Positions 16,104-29,037 of a DNA stretch of 64,000 nt are shown here, piece by piece. The notes under the pieces were generated by a model that saw only the letters and a list, made by a program, of their open reading frames with translations, was not told the origin of the DNA and ran no database searches. This stretch comes from Oopsacas minuta. Its lineage: Eukaryota > Porifera > Hexactinellida > Lyssacinosida > Leucopsacidae. The DNA is taken from the NCBI GenBank assembly GCA_024704765.1, contig JAKMXF010000334.1:1-64000 (forward strand), in the 5' to 3' direction. How positions within the stretch are numbered: position 1 is the stretch's first letter; each line of letters starts with the position of its first letter. The position numbers and the translations under genes are program-made.

Positions 16104-17874
16104 CATCAGATGACTTAGCGTCATAGAAATACACTTACACACATGCAAACACAGCTCAATAACAAAGAGAAGTGATTATCAATTTTAATAGCCCCTTCCC
16201 TCCATACATGTCAATTATTATAATGCTCACTAAGGTAATTATCATATCATTTTGTATACTGAATGAATTATCTAATATCTTATTTATTATTATTGTTGTT
16301 TGTAGTTATTTCTTACTTACATTCTTAGTTTGATATTAATTTGGAATTTGGAATAATTATTTAGAAATAATGTACTAATATTTTGTGGGTATTTATTAAC
16401 GAGTTTATATGCGGACTGAGATACAATTGAAGGTTTTATTTTAGTGTAATATATTGTTAAAACGGGTTTTGCTGTCTCTTCTAACAGAATTCTTGCTCAT
16501 TTCAGAGACGTAGTTAGGCAAACATGAAGGTTGCGGCAAGGATGGTCGTATACTTACCAATCCCAAAATATCCACAATTTTCAAAATTTCCAATGGAAAT
16601 ATTATTGAAATCCCAGGATAATCTATGGATCTTGGAAAGCTGGCTAATATGGTGTCGCACACTACGCTTATGATTGAGATTATTTCTATTTCTACCAGGT
16701 TCCTTACCACAATTTTTGGAATGAAATGATAAGAAATCATGTTTATATTGTGCTGTTACATTTTCCCATTTTATTGCAGCATAGATCAGCTGTTCAATGT
16801 ATAATTGTCCTAATCGATTAGCTAAGCAACAAATATGGCAAAATGTATGTATACTATTTTGTCCTTTCGCCTAATTCTATATTTAAGAATAAAATTAATC
16901 ATATAAATACTATTAGAATACCGACACAAATTCCCAAATATTTTCCATCATTATATCACCATTGACCATTTATGATCACCCAATCCGTGTAGCACATTTA
17001 GTCCTCACCAAGGTTTCTTCTATTGTTTAAACTTTCTATCAATTAAAATTTTCAAATGCTGTATGACTGTATGGAGAAATTCCCTCTTCTTTATTTCCCA
17101 GTTCAAAACATAATTTTTGCAATAATTACAGTTTTTATAGAACTGTAAAATTGAAATTCAGCCCCGGAAGATAAGAAACTGACTTCTAATGTTGTTGGTT
17201 AATTACAATATTTTATCAAAGGTCTGTAATATTATGCTATACTTATATGCTTGGATCTAATTTGATGTATGTAACTGTGTATAAATATTGCAACTACAGT
17301 GGAACTTGCATATTCCGGCCACTATCAGTAATCCAGAATTCTACTAAACTGACATTATTTGTCCTGACAGAAAATCGAAATGTTTATACTGTCAACTCCC
17401 CGTTATATCGAAGCTCAAGGAACCGCAATAATTACTCCTATATAACCGATAAAACATATTTTACTTAGACAGTTTGTGGCAATTTCGGATTGGTATAAAC
17501 GGAATATTTTTGATATATTCGTGTTCGATTTAATAGGAGTTGCTATGTACGTAGATTTCCTACACGTCTAGGGGCCAGGCTATTTTGACCCCGATTAACT
17601 ATAGCGTATTATCCAGTAATTCACGACTGGAGCTATTTGATAATTTAACACTATTTGTATGGTTTTGTTTCTGGCCAAATGATCCAATCAACGGTGAACC
17701 AAGCTTAAGCGGAGTCTACTATACCTTGAAATTACATTTCCCACCTTTAAAATATTTCTATTTCTATTCTTGTTCCTAAAATAGCTGCAATTCACTTCAA
17801 ATCGTAATACTTACAGATTTCTAAGAATATAAATTTATTATACAAATCATATCAAGAATTATCGAATCTGGTCT
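16104..17874. other. Spacer between RapGAP and CNOT2
   Basis: AT-rich 3' flank and spacer. It contains the end of a family H element at 17296-17380 (CAGTGGAACTTGCATA), a family A MITE at 17387-17549, and a family G end near 17699-17726 (GCGGAGTCTACTATA). No gene is supported; short frames on both strands show no recognisable product. Confidence 0.5.
17387..17549. repeat. MITE family A copy upstream of CNOT2
   Basis: The left end is TACTGTCAACTCCCCGTTAT followed by the family core TCGAAGCTCAAGG; the right end is AATAGGAGTTGCTATGTA. It lies directly next to a family H element end, so elements are clustered or nested here. Confidence 0.65.
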
Positions 17875-20839
17875 ATGTCAATGTACGGAAATTCACAAGC
17901 AAACTCGTTAGATTTCGGTCAACCAGGCGGCCTCAATAAAAACAGAAAAATGGCTTTTGGATTTGGACAAACTTTTGAAGGAAATGAAGAAGATTTTCCA
18001 GGAGGAATGGGTTTATATTCTAGACCCACAATGGAGAAAGAACAATTCCAATATTATAACCAACAACTAAATCCATTACCAGATTCTACATATTTTGGAT
18101 CACAAGCTAATAATGCTATTGGTATGCTGACATATATTTCTAGTTGACTCGTCTTATAAGCTACTTGTATATTATAATCAGAGCTTAAGCCTCTCAATCC
18201 CTACTCAGTGCATAAGAGGCACCGACAATCGAACCACATTTTAGAAGGTTTTCAACCAGGGGTCTATGGACCCTTGGTGGTCCACGGACGACAGCAGGGG
18301 GACAAAGAACGTGTTCAAATTGGTATAGGGAGTCCACGGGGTAAAAAGTTTGGAAACTGCTATATTTCATCGTTTATATTGAATTTCAAATACAGTAGAT
18401 GCCGAATATAAGCACAATCCTCTGGAAAACTGGTCCTAGGATATTCCTGTATATTTATGCCGGTTATAAGAACATGTATGCTACTCCCAAGGGTGTTCTT
18501 ATAGCCAGTATCCACTGTATCTCCAAGTATTATCGAGGTTCTTTGAGCTTCCTTATAACGGGGGTCGACTGCATTTCATTTATCCTTTCATTTCTTTCTA
18601 TTCTAATAGGAAACAACACAATGTTACCTCCATTGTTAAACACAACAAACAATACAAGTAGTTCAATAAACAGAATTACACATACAGGACCATTATCCAG
18701 ACCCCAACCTCAACCAGGATTATCAAGTCACAATTCATTCGGTATGCCTCAACTAACGCCGGGTTCTTCAGTTATAGGCTCACCAAGTCGTGGGTCAGGT
18801 ATGCTCCTAGGAGGACAGGGACAACCCACACACGGATTGTTACCAGATACGGGCAATAGGAATGCAGCTCCTGGTATGATGAATATGGGTATGGGTATGT
18901 CTATTAATAAATCTAACCTCAGACTTGGTGGAGTTGGTATTTCTCAGCCTGGCAACTTCCCTGGAGGTTAGATATGTTTGTTTACAGTTTTTGTTTTGTA
19001 TCAATATTGTAAGGATATATTATAGGAGAATACTACAGTAAAACTCGGTTAATACGTAATACTTCTATTCATTATAATATGACTACCATTCAGATAAGAC
19101 GTACACTCGGATAGTATATACCCGGTGGGGAAACAAAAAATAGTACAATAGTCTTTTCCGAATATTCTTCACTGATAATTATTGATACAAGAATGGAAAT
19201 TATTCGTGAGGTTTGGTAACTATACGAGTATGCGTATAGGATAATTAGTGAAATAGTAAATTTATGGAATTGTGTGTTACAAAAACTTTGAATTAAATTA
19301 ATACAAATCTATTCAACTCGTTCAAATCCTCATTAATAATTAACAATTTGTAAATTAGGTCTCTCCAGCATAGACTCAACAGCTCAGAACTTAGATATAG
19401 ACTTCCCAACCTTGAGAGGAATGGGATTAAGAAGAGACATTCCACAATCTCTACCTAACAACCAAACACTACAATTTCCTCATAACCCAAATTCTCAAAT
19501 CGGATTTCATAATCAACAACACCAGTTACATCCTGTACCAACATCACAGGTATTAATATGGTAATCATTGGTCAAATTCCTATAAAGTGTGAAAATATCC
19601 GCGAAATATTATAGGGTACACTAATGGAATGGGATAATATGAATTTTGCTGTTATTCAAGGAAAATTTTGTTACTATACTTCTATACCTCACTGAAACGT
19701 AATATCTGCTTATATCAAAGTAATTCTTGCGGTTCTTTGAGCTTCGATATAACTGGAGTTACACGCATTGAAAGTAAATTATTAATGCTGAATAGTGTAA
19801 TTAACTTTGTATATTCGAAAGCTTCTAGAACATTCAATCACTTCTCCTTTTATAGGTACCAGAACCAGCAGCTGAATTCCAGATGCATCACGAAGATTTC
19901 CCCGCCCTCCCCGGTCTGAATTCAGACACTACACAAGACCAACAACACAATTCAGTACACGTTATATCTAACACAAATTCTAACGCTATAACTCCAGGAG
20001 CTGTTTCATATCAAACTAAACTGAATACTAATCTTAATGCTCCTTCAACGAACTTTTCTACAGTAGCTAGTGCTCAACTGAACCCTCCAAATGATAACAG
20101 AAATACATTACATTATGATCTAGCTCCTGGATCAGGCAAAGAGCGTATGACAAGTATTCCAGGGCCAATTGGACCGCCTAATAAAGGCATGAAGGACCGT
20201 GTACAAGAAACCGTCACAACTCTATCGATACCAGAAGGAATGGTCCGAAATCAATTCGGTATGTTCGGATTATTAACGTTTATCCGTGCGGCAGAGACTG
20301 ATAATAAACTCGTATCACTCGCACTTGGAAGTGACCTTACAACCTTAGGCTTGAACCTGAACTCTCCTGAGAGTTTATTCGCTTCATTCGCTAGTCCATG
20401 GTCAGATACACCCGCGCGGCCACAAGACATTGACTACCATGTACCCCAAGAGTATATTATAAACCTGCGGATTCGTGATAAGCTCGCTCCGATCAAACTG
20501 AACAAATACGGCGATGAACTACTATTCTATCTCTATTACAATAACGGGAATGATATCCTACAGATGTACGCTAACTACGAGCTACACACACGGAATTGGA
20601 GATACCATAAAGAAGAGAGGGTTTGGATTATGAAAGTGCAAGGCCTAGAGCCAGTTACGAGATCACAAGCTTATGAACAAGGCACATATCTCGTATTTGA
20701 CGTAAAACAATTCAAAAAGGTACATAGGGAGATGACAGTTGAATACAGCAAATTAGAAGATCGGCCTTATTCAAATATGAATATACCACCACATAACAAC
20801 AACAGCATTTATACAACATCCGCACCAAACCTGACTTAA
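17875..20839 (+). CDS. CNOT2: CCR4-NOT transcription complex subunit 2
   Basis: Four exons: 17875-18121, 18610-18966, 19359-19549 and 19856-20839, with GT-AG boundaries and consistent phases (1, 1, 0). The product is 592 residues; the human protein is 540. The N-terminal ~350 residues are Gly/Asn/Pro/Ser-rich and disordered but keep short conserved blocks: a GLSSIDSTAQNLDIDFPTLRG-like stretch in exon 3 and HHEDFPALPG at the start of exon 4. The last ~200 residues form the NOT box domain (NQFGMFGLLTFIRAAE, LALGSDLTTLGLNLNSPE, YHKEERVW). It is a scaffold of the deadenylase complex with CNOT1 and CNOT3, acting in cytoplasmic mRNA decay and transcription. Introns 1 and 3 carry family C and A MITE pieces, and intron 2 a family E piece. 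Identification is secure. Confidence 0.95.
18240..18350. repeat. hAT-like MITE fragment (family D) in CNOT2 intron 1
   Basis: It starts AAGGTTTTCAACCAGGGGTC and contains the GGTCCACGGACGACAG block that matches the complement of the interior of the 31640 and 37152 copies. The right end is decayed (AAAGTTTGGAAACTGCT). Confidence 0.5.
18455..18518. repeat. MITE family C copy 2 in CNOT2 intron 1
   Basis: The left arm is TATGCCGGTTATAAGAACA and the right arm TGTTCTTATAGCCAGTATCC, ending CACTG. The loop is the reverse complement of the loop of the 741-808 copy, so both derive from one parent with an asymmetric loop. A half family A element (TTTGAGCTTCCTTATAACGG) follows directly at 18525-18575. 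Confidence 0.6.
19033..19125. repeat. MITE family E fragment in CNOT2 intron 2
   Basis: It begins TACAGTAAAACTCGGTTAAT followed by ACGTAATAC, related to the complete copy at 33791-33973. An internal AGATAAGACGTACACTCGG looks like an inverted second end. The right boundary is unclear. Confidence 0.45.
19690..19765. repeat. Half MITE family A in CNOT2 intron 3
   Basis: It contains TTATATCAAAGTAATTCTTGCGG then TTTGAGCTTCGATATAACTG, the right half of a family A element. The left end is missing. Confidence 0.55.
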
Positions 20840-22099
20840 AATTAGTTTAATGAAAATCGTTTCATTTTGGGAAAAACGAATAAAAATCTGATCCCAAAAA
20901 TATAAAATCTTTCCTCTGTCGTCTATCAACAAAAAGTTAAAACCTTTTGTAAGGTTTTAAAATTCTTTTTATTTCTCACTCTTGTAGCTTTATCTGGGTG
21001 TCAATACTTGCTTATCAATCGAGTCTAGAAGTGTTTTGGTTCAATATTATATATTATTATTGTTAGTTATTGTGGACAATTAATAAGGCATTTCGGTTTG
21101 AAGCTGTGTTCAATGTCAAAACAAAATTATTAGAAAAAGAAATAACCTTAATAATGTCTATTTTATTGTAGTTACGATGAAGGGGGTTTGGTATGCGGTA
21201 TCATTCCTAGAACTTTCAGTTTAACTCGAGTAGATAATTTGGTTAATAAGGCTGTAGGTAAGGTGTATTATACCAAAATTTCTCGGACCAGCTTTAGCTT
21301 CTAAATCTGGTCTGGAGCAAATTTGGACTTTGGGGAGTTGCGGACCATTTTTGGCTACCAAAGTAGTCCCTGGTCTAAATAAACGCTGTTTTCGCCCTCT
21401 CCCCATGATATTGTGAACGAACCAATTTTTTCCATGATTTGTTTCAAATTTTCATCGCTTACATTTGGAATGACACTTGGCCTTCTCTATCTACTTGCCA
21501 CTCGATATACCTACCACATGCTGTATACAGCTTATAGAATATCTCGTTACTGTCCTGGCTAGACACCTATTGAAATAATTATACAAAAATTTCTATAATT
21601 TATCTGGTGTTACAGCCTATAAATAACCAAATATTGTTTAATTAAGAAGTCACTTCAATGGAAATTCTTACAATTTTAACTTGGAAGTTATGCGAAACCA
21701 ATAAATAGATCCATGCTCGAATTCTATTTACTATTGTGTTTGAGCTGAATCCTTCTTGGAAAATCTTTAACTGTTAGAAGCGTAACAAACCAGGGTCATT
21801 CTTTGGCCGATTACGGTCGGAGTTTTACGCTTGTAATGGCAAGGAACACTAACATATTACCCCTTCCCGCATCAGAAACGAGATTTTAGCACCTTTTCGA
21901 CGTCATAAATCACTCATTTTCCTGGCCGTATTCGGTTAAAAAATTTCAATTTTCGGATTGAGACAACATCCATTTGAAATCAGTGTTTCGCCTGTATTCA
22001 GTTATTCAGTTTATAACTGTCTGAACTTATGTGTCTCAATTAGCTGGAATTTACTCTACCAATATTAATATTAGTCATATTATTTATACAATTCTAGAA
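20840..22099. other. Spacer between CNOT2 and the pseudokinase gene
   Basis: A CNOT2 polyadenylation candidate AATAAA lies at 20879-20884 and a short hairpin at 20937-20960. The rest is AT-rich with no supported gene. A moderately GC-rich stretch at about 21780-21860 has no recognised content. Confidence 0.5.
20937..20960 (+). other. 10-bp perfect hairpin 3' of CNOT2
   Basis: The arms TTAAAACCTT and AAGGTTTTAA are perfect complements around the loop TTGT, about 100 bases past the CNOT2 stop and 55 bases past an AATAAA. It could be a 3'-end RNA structure or a tiny relic of an inverted-repeat element. No function can be assigned. Confidence 0.4.
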
Positions 22100-25000
22100 A
22101 TGTTAAAATACAGAGCATTGTCTTATCTTGACAAAAAATCCCCAACCGGGCCGGTATCTACTCCCTCTGTATCCAGGGCCTCCTGTGTGTATCTTGTAGA
22201 AGAGAAGAAAACAAAGAAACAATTCGTAATGCGTAAAATCGAGGTCGAAGATCAAATAATCGCAGATTCCGCGGATAATCAGTTCAATGACGTCATATCA
22301 TTTACCACTGATAAGCGTGTAGCACTTTATATGGAGTGTTTTATAACTTATAGCAAACTTGACTCAGCTTTGTTCGTATGTTTAATAGGGGAATATTGTC
22401 CTGGGGGTAGTCTCGAGGGTCTGCTAGCGGATCGTAGGGAGAGAGGGCTTACTATTGGAGAGGGGGAGATTAAGAAATGGTACGGACAGTTACTGGAGGG
22501 GCTAGAAGGAATGCATAGAGAGGAGAGGGTGCATAGGAGGATTAGAAGCTCTAATGTGTTTGTTAGAGATGGAGGATTGATATTAGGGTATATTGGATTA
22601 CAAATTGAAGAAGGTAGATATGTTTATTCAATATTATCTACATGTACACAAGGGCTTAACATTATTACCTGGATTCTCAAAATCATCTTTGGATTCCTCG
22701 TAAATCTCAGGATAATCCAGAGATCTCGAAAAGATAGGCCAGTATAAGTAAAAGTCATTCATAGGCCAACTTTTCTGTGTACCTTAATCCCCAAAAATAT
22801 GTGGAACTGTCTGTGAAATTTTTCAAAATATCTATTACCCCCTATCCATAATTCCACACACCCCCTCTCCCCCCAAAAAGACGCTATCTATAGATGTGTA
22901 TTATTAATTTTCATATATTTGCTTGTAGGTGACATCAAGAGAGAATACAGTTCAATTCTTCCTCCTGAATACAGGAATAAAAAAACAGATACCCATCACC
23001 TATCCTACAGTTATGATATATGGTGCTTTGGAATATTACTATTAGAGATATGTACTATTAATAGAATCTGTTGGAAAAATATAGTACAGTATCTGAATAG
23101 GGAAGATATTGATATAGAGTTGAACCGTGTGTTTGATGCGATTGAGAGTAATTACAGTATTGAGATAGTAAATGTAAGTACAGTATTCTACTGTTTTTGA
23201 GTTAGTGATCATTTACAGGATAATCTACCAACTTTACAATGAATTATCTGCTTTATTTTAAAATAATATTTACAAATTTGTATATTTTATGGAAATTTAA
23301 TCCATTTTAGGTAATCTCATCATGTCTAAAGCTAAACCCAATAAACAGATGTAATATCACATATCTCTGCTCTCTCCCTTTCACTCAAGATTGTCTCTCT
23401 CTAATATCCTCCCCCCTTCTAGCTCGTATCCGTTCCTTAGAGACTAACCATTTACCAATACCCCCCTCTCCTCCTTGCCCTATACAAGATATATTTCAGT
23501 ATATGAGAGATAACACTGATATACGACAATGCCAAATAATAGGATTGGAAAAATTGCTAATTTGTGTGAATTATTATAGTGGAAAGTTGAATAATTCTGA
23601 TAAGAGATTTCTACGGAATATTCTAGAACATTATTTTGATATAATGTTATTCCAGCTGTCAGTTGTTCGACTGTTTGTTTGTTCTATGAAAGATATTGAA
23701 GATAATTCTATTGATGTATTGTTAACACAGCCTTATGTTGATATTGTAGCGAGGATTTCTCTTCAACAAACTGGTTTGTTTGTTAAGTAATTTAGAATAA
23801 TTAAGCTACATATCTTTCCACTAGCCTTGGTATAGCTTTTTATATCTCTTCTTGACACAATAAAGAGCGGATCCAGGAGAAAGGAGAGCTAAAATGGATG
23901 TAGGATTATCCCAGACATCCCTAAGGTACTCGCAAGGATCAAACTCAGCCCCACTTTGACCAATCCTGGATCTGCTCCTACCATATTCTGAGTATCATTC
24001 TAGAGAATATTTGATTTATTTCTCATTTCGAGGAATTTTACTAAATTTCTAGCATGTCATTATTTCGAAAATTTTCACCGTCTCTTGTCAAAACTCTGAG
24101 AAGTGTCAAAGTCGAACATTTTGACTACAAAATTCTCGCTTATGATCACCCCCATCATTTTGTACTAGTCCCTTGACTGTGGCCAGATGGGAGCTTGCCT
24201 CGCTCTAACCACACTGTAATTTACAATTGTACATCTTATAGACACAACAGAGCTATTCAGTATCAGCTGTGTGTATTTACTCCTGGTATCACAATATGAG
24301 GATAATCCTACTATAATAGCTAATCACGGAATAATACAACATATATTGAGTATTGTATCACATAACAGTCAGGATACTGTATGTATATCTAGTGTGTGTA
24401 GTTTGTTATGGTCTCTTACTGTTATACCGGATAATCTACGTGCTATGACCGAGGTAAGTTCATACTTGTAATTTATACACTAGAACTCGGATAAGACGTA
24501 CCTATACACCAAACAAATTAGTGTGTGCTATTCCAGTGTATGTCTTATCCAAATAGGATTGTATTGTATGGAACTAAATTTGGGGTAAAAGAAGTAGAGT
24601 TCTACCGTATTAAGTTCTTCAATATAAAAACCTGTAACTATGTTTGTTAATTGAAAATTACGCAATAATTAACCTAATTAACAACTCCTGTTTCGCCCTT
24701 GAAAGCTAACACGTGGAACCTTACAAACACCTTAAAATACCTCTCTCGAATGCTATTAGCACCCTCACCACAGACATTATTTATGTAATCTATCCATCTA
24801 GTTAAACGCGTTAAAATGGACTATAGATATTACCAAACATTTTCACGACAACCCTTCAATCCTCTTACCAGCTACTAACTTATTATGGAGTTTATTTCAA
24901 GATAATATTAACCTTGCTAAAGCTTATTACTACGATATAGTCAGTATTTGTATTAATTCTATACACAAACATGCTTCATCACATGAACTAGGTGTTTCTA

Positions 25001-25287
25001 TTCTAAAACTACTCGTTTGTGTTTGTGGAATTGAAAGTTGCGCTTTTCAACTGTTAGAAGATGAATGTTCAGGCCTGAAGATTTTATTAGAGTTTATGAA
25101 GAAATATTTTGCACACCTATCAATTGCAGAGAAGATGATTGAATTAATGACTGTTCTTTTTAACTTTAAAGATTTGAAGGAAGAATTAATATCTTTGGAT
25201 TTGAGGGAGATTTTAACTAACTGGGTCGATGAAGTTGATAATCCGTTATTGAGTGAATTTATTCAGAAATTAGTTACAGAAAACTAG
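22100..25287 (+). CDS. STKLD1: STKLD1-like pseudokinase with C-terminal ARM-type helices
   Basis: Five exons: 22100-22613, 22929-23173, 23311-23773, 24242-24453 and 24802-25287, with GT-AG boundaries and phases 1, 0, 1, 0. The product is 639 residues (human STKLD1 about 680). The start is the ATG opening MLKYRALSYL, which aligns with the family N terminus; an upstream in-frame GTG is not used. A kinase fold spans about 1-290: a VMRK lysine near 46, SYDIWCFGILLLE in exon 2, and LKLNPINR at the subdomain XI position. The catalytic loop reads VHRRIRSSN, so the HRD aspartate near 147 is Arg, and no DFG is present (LGYIG instead). It should be catalytically dead. The C-terminal half is Leu/Ile-rich and helical, as the ARM-like region of the family. 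Function is unknown even in vertebrates. Gene assignment is moderately sure; splice joins were read by eye. Confidence 0.75.
23864..23979. repeat. MITE family J (GAGCGGATCCAGGA ends) in pseudokinase intron 3
   Basis: The left end AGAGCGGATCCAGGAGA and the right end, whose complement reads AGGAGCAGATCCAGGATT, form near-perfect inverted termini of about 16 bp. This end type resembles hAT-like elements. It lies wholly inside the intron. Confidence 0.6.
24479..24565. repeat. MITE family E fragment in pseudokinase intron 4
   Basis: The left reads ACTAGAACTCGGATAAGACG and the right TATGTCTTATCCAAATAGGA, inverted relative to each other and related to family E ends. About 87 bp. Confidence 0.5.
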
Positions 25288-25534
25288 CACAGAGTTATCC
25301 GATCATTTATTAAATTCAAGTATACAGTTTGGTATATTTATGTGTGTTTTTAACTTATTTGAATATTTATTTCCAAGTACATCTATATCATGAGGCTTAA
25401 TGAATAGGAACAGGAAATCTTTTACGCTACGTTTTCCCAATTGGCACAAACATTGCGAATTTTAGGTACAGTGGACGCTTCATTTTGTCCTTATTTGACT
25501 ATGAATTCGTGTATTACTTCATAAATTTGTAATC

Positions 25535-25695
25535 CAGTGTAACATTCACCAAAAGGGTGTCAGGTTTGCCGAAAAATGCTACCCCTTTTCCTCCTTTGTG
25601 GAGGTTCATATGTATGGGACTAGGAATTCGTCTTATTTCACTCCGTCTCTCGAGGTTTCTTGTTTCCACCGGTCCCGTTTGTGGAGGTTACACTG
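25535..25695. repeat. MITE family B copy just upstream of MICU1
   Basis: A complete element of 161 bp: left CAGTGTAACATTCACCAAAA, right GTTTGTGGAGGTTACACTG. It ends only 23 bases before the MICU1 start codon, so it must form part of that gene's leader or core promoter. Confidence 0.7.
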
Positions 25696-25718
25696 CACAA
25701 TTGTGATATAGAATAGCT

Positions 25719-28700
25719 ATGGCTCTTTACAAGACTATATTACTCCCTCCTCGAATTGCTGAAACACTCTTGATTACGTCATCATATACATGCAATGCAA
25801 GAAGATATTCAAACACCAGATTCCATCAAAGCACATTCAACTGGCGTTTATATATAGCCAGTGGTCTGTGTATTACAAGCTATTTCCTATACAAGCATAA
25901 CTATGGTACAAATGTGTTGTGTGAAGAAGCATTAAATCCTACTGAAACAATGCCAGATAAGATTCAGCTTAAAACTAATGCATTTAAAAGACGTTATACA
26001 TTGAATTATGAGAATAGAATAAGAATGTATTCTCTTCCTGACAAGATATTCAGGTTTGTGTTATACTAGTAATGCATAGTTACGGCATATGGTCATTGAT
26101 ATGTTATTCGTGTTTGTTTGCAATAGCCCTGGAATCCCTGGTTGTCATGTCTGAAAAGGGCATAGGTCTTGGGGATCCCCGAATTCCTTAGAAGGGACAC
26201 TTTCCAGGGGAAATTTGCCGTTTCTGGCTATATTTGGTTGAAATTGTAACCCATATGACAGTCACCTTATTACTTGGATGAAAAATTCTATCATTCCTTA
26301 TTAATTTCAATTCTTCTTAGATACTTCGCTTCTATTCAAGTAGAATTCCCAGACGGACGTACAGAAGTATTTATGAATCCTGATGACTTCGTCCGGTCCA
26401 TTATACCAAACGAAATGCAGCCTACAAACGTAGATCTAGATCATTTCCATAAAGTCAAATCGGAATCTCAAACTCTCAAGCATTTATCCGCTGCGAAAAG
26501 TACCAAATCAACTCGATTTTTCCATACTTTATCCACAGAAAGTAACGGGCTGATCTCTCTATCTGAGTATATTTTCTTATTAACAATTCTAATGGTACCT
26601 AAAAGGAAATTAGAGCTTATATTTAAAGCTATGGATTTATCGGGAGATAATTTGGTAGAGTATGAAGAGTTTCAAAGGATTGAGCAGTTAATTAGGTCAA
26701 GATATTCTGGGTTGAAAGTTGTATCAGCTAATTTGAACAATACTGGAGGGTTAGGTAAGTTACGTCATTATTTCGAAATTTAGGATATATGCGAAGGTTC
26801 ACAGAAAATCGTAATGGTCCATTCGGAAAATTTTGAAAATACATTTAGATTCAAGGCAGAGGGGTTACACCAAAATTGATACCCGTTAATGCGTAGGTTC
26901 ATTTGTATGGTACAATAAATCGCTCTATTTATTTTTCACTTTGTTCCAGAAGTTACCTGTTTCCACAGCCCAGTTTATGAAGGTTTCACTGTAGTTTACT
27001 CCAATGCTTACGACAGATGTCGTGTAATGCTTATCTTGAAAATTGTTTTATGTTGTGGCCTATTTTAATTCCGAAAATTTACCAAAATTTTTGGCCAGGA
27101 GCAAGACTCCTGGGAGATAACAACCACTTGTTTTAGGGGAGCAGTAGGAGGAAATTGGGAATTTATCCACAGGTTAATACTTTTCTTCTCGACCTGGCCC
27201 CCGGTATGCCCCCTCCTCACTCATTGGCATGACATCTCTGGTTATGTAACGTTTCAACAACTCCTTACCAATTATACGATTTACTACAGATTACCAAAAT
27301 CTCCCAAATTTTAGGGGAATACTTGTTTGGTAAAGATCTTTCTAAGAAATTGAGCTTACAAGAACTAGAAAAATTTTATGATGACATCCATCATGATATT
27401 TTGAAGATGGAATTTGATATTTATAATCCTACCAATGGGAAATTGTCTGAATACAAATTCGCGAAATTTATCATAAACAGTTGCGATTTTAAGCAAGATA
27501 AAGTTGAGAAATATCTCGAGAGAATCGAGAAGAAATTCACCAAAAAAGTTTCACAAGGTATTTCCTTTGATCAAGCTGAATTATTGATGACTGCTGTGAA
27601 GGACATTGATAGTATTGATGTAGCATTAAATATGTATTTTATGGGTGGATTGTCAATACCTCAGGATGAATTCAGGTAAGAAGTTATTGCCAAGTTAAGA
27701 TATTACACCTTCAGTCTTGCTTTTTTCTTCATTCAGGTTGGCAAATATGACTACCTGGCGAATGCATTGGAGCACTCACTCTCTACCATTTATGGTACAA
27801 GTAGTGACATGCAAAAATACAGTCAACTCCCCGTTATATCTAACACGGATACATTGAAATTCCCGCTTGAAACGTAATATGAATGGGAGTAATTATTGCG
27901 GTCCCTTGAGCTTCGTTATAACATGAGTTAACTGTATATGGATTATTCGGTGGAGATTGCGAAAAATCCTATATACAAGGTTGATGAACTAATTGTCCAA
28001 AAAATTGTAATTTCTACTGTATGCAACTAAAGTGGATATCGCTGCTAGTTGTGCCAATTGTGGCTCGAATACTTTTTTGCCAGGTCCTTTAATGGCCTAG
28101 TTCTATTTGTTCTCTAAATTCCTGTGCGTCAGGCCTTTCAATTCTTTTATGAATCTAATGCCGCGTATATACATATATCTGCAAATACGTTTCGTATTTA
28201 TTAGAATTTGCTAATACATGTGAGATTCATTTTAAATAGTTATCACTAACCTTTATCGTATAAGATTCCTTATTGTACACTTCTACTTCCAATTACATGT
28301 CTATATCTCTAGTGGTTACAATTATTTGTACTTCTGGTTAGTATGTCTTCTGTTTTCAGGACGAAAATGTAATTTCAAAACTCTGTTAGTACAGATTTCT
28401 GGTTGGAATAGAGACATAAATTTTTATTAGAGAATGCCGTGGAAAGAAGGCTTAGTCAACAGCTAATCCATGAATATCTGTCTTAACATTTCTAAAACGC
28501 GTTAAGAATTTAAGACACTTTTTGGTAGCAAGTAGAGTCTAGATTTATTTCGGATATTCCATTTCTGACAATAGTTATAAAAATCGAATTTCTGATTAAA
28601 GTTCTACATCATTTTTATCAAAATATACCGTCCCTGCTAAAGATTATTTCAAACGTTAGTACACGTGGTTAAGACATCATTATACGCTCTTAGAACCTCG

Positions 28701-29037
28701 AGCAGCACCACCAGTCTGTCAGCTGGATATTTTATACTTCCCAAGGTGTACATGTTAACTATTAACCTACTTCTACTGGATGTATATATGTAGGTACGTA
28801 ATAAAGTGTATAACAAAGATAGAATTAGATGAACACTTAGTCAGTGTACTATTCACCTTACTAGACCAGGATGGAGATGGAATGTTGAGTAGAAAGGAGT
28901 TTGTGCGTGTAATAAAACGTAGATCAGCAAGAGGGTTTAACAAGCCAAGAGATTTCGGTTTTGCTAGAGCTGTATCTGCTCTGTTTCAATGTGGGAAGAA
29001 AGTTATTTCTATCAATTCACAGCCTACAGCAGGGTGA
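25719..29037 (+). CDS. MICU1: Mitochondrial calcium uptake protein 1 (MICU1-type)
   Basis: Four exons: 25719-26053, 26321-26754, 27315-27675 and 28794-29037, with GT-AG boundaries and phases 2, 1, 2. The product is 457 residues (human MICU1 476). An Arg-rich N terminus is followed by a hydrophobic segment at about 44-59, then a basic FKRRY patch near 90 and the signature YENRIRMYSLPDKIFRYFA. Canonical EF-hand loops are at about 217-228 (DLSGDNLVEYEE) and 401-412 (DQDGDGMLSRKE), in the family positions. It gates the mitochondrial calcium uniporter from the intermembrane space. The best overall resemblance is to MICU1 rather than MICU2, but a sponge-type single ancestor of MICU1/2/3 is possible. 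Introns 2 and 3 carry family B and A MITEs, and a family B element ends 23 bases before the ATG. Confidence 0.93.
26860..26993. repeat. MITE family B copy in MICU1 intron 2
   Basis: A diverged copy: left GGGGTTACACCAAAATTGAT, right AGTTTATGAAGGTTTCACTG. It retains the family block AATCGCTCTATTTATTTTTCAC, also present in the 5768 copy. Confidence 0.5.
27818..27936. repeat. Complete MITE family A in MICU1 intron 3
   Basis: The left end is TACAGTCAACTCCCCGTTAT and the right end TAACATGAGTTAACTGTA. TA is present at both borders. It is 119 bp, shorter than the 141-bp copy at 4114, with the right-half core GGTCCCTTGAGCTTCG intact. Confidence 0.7.
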
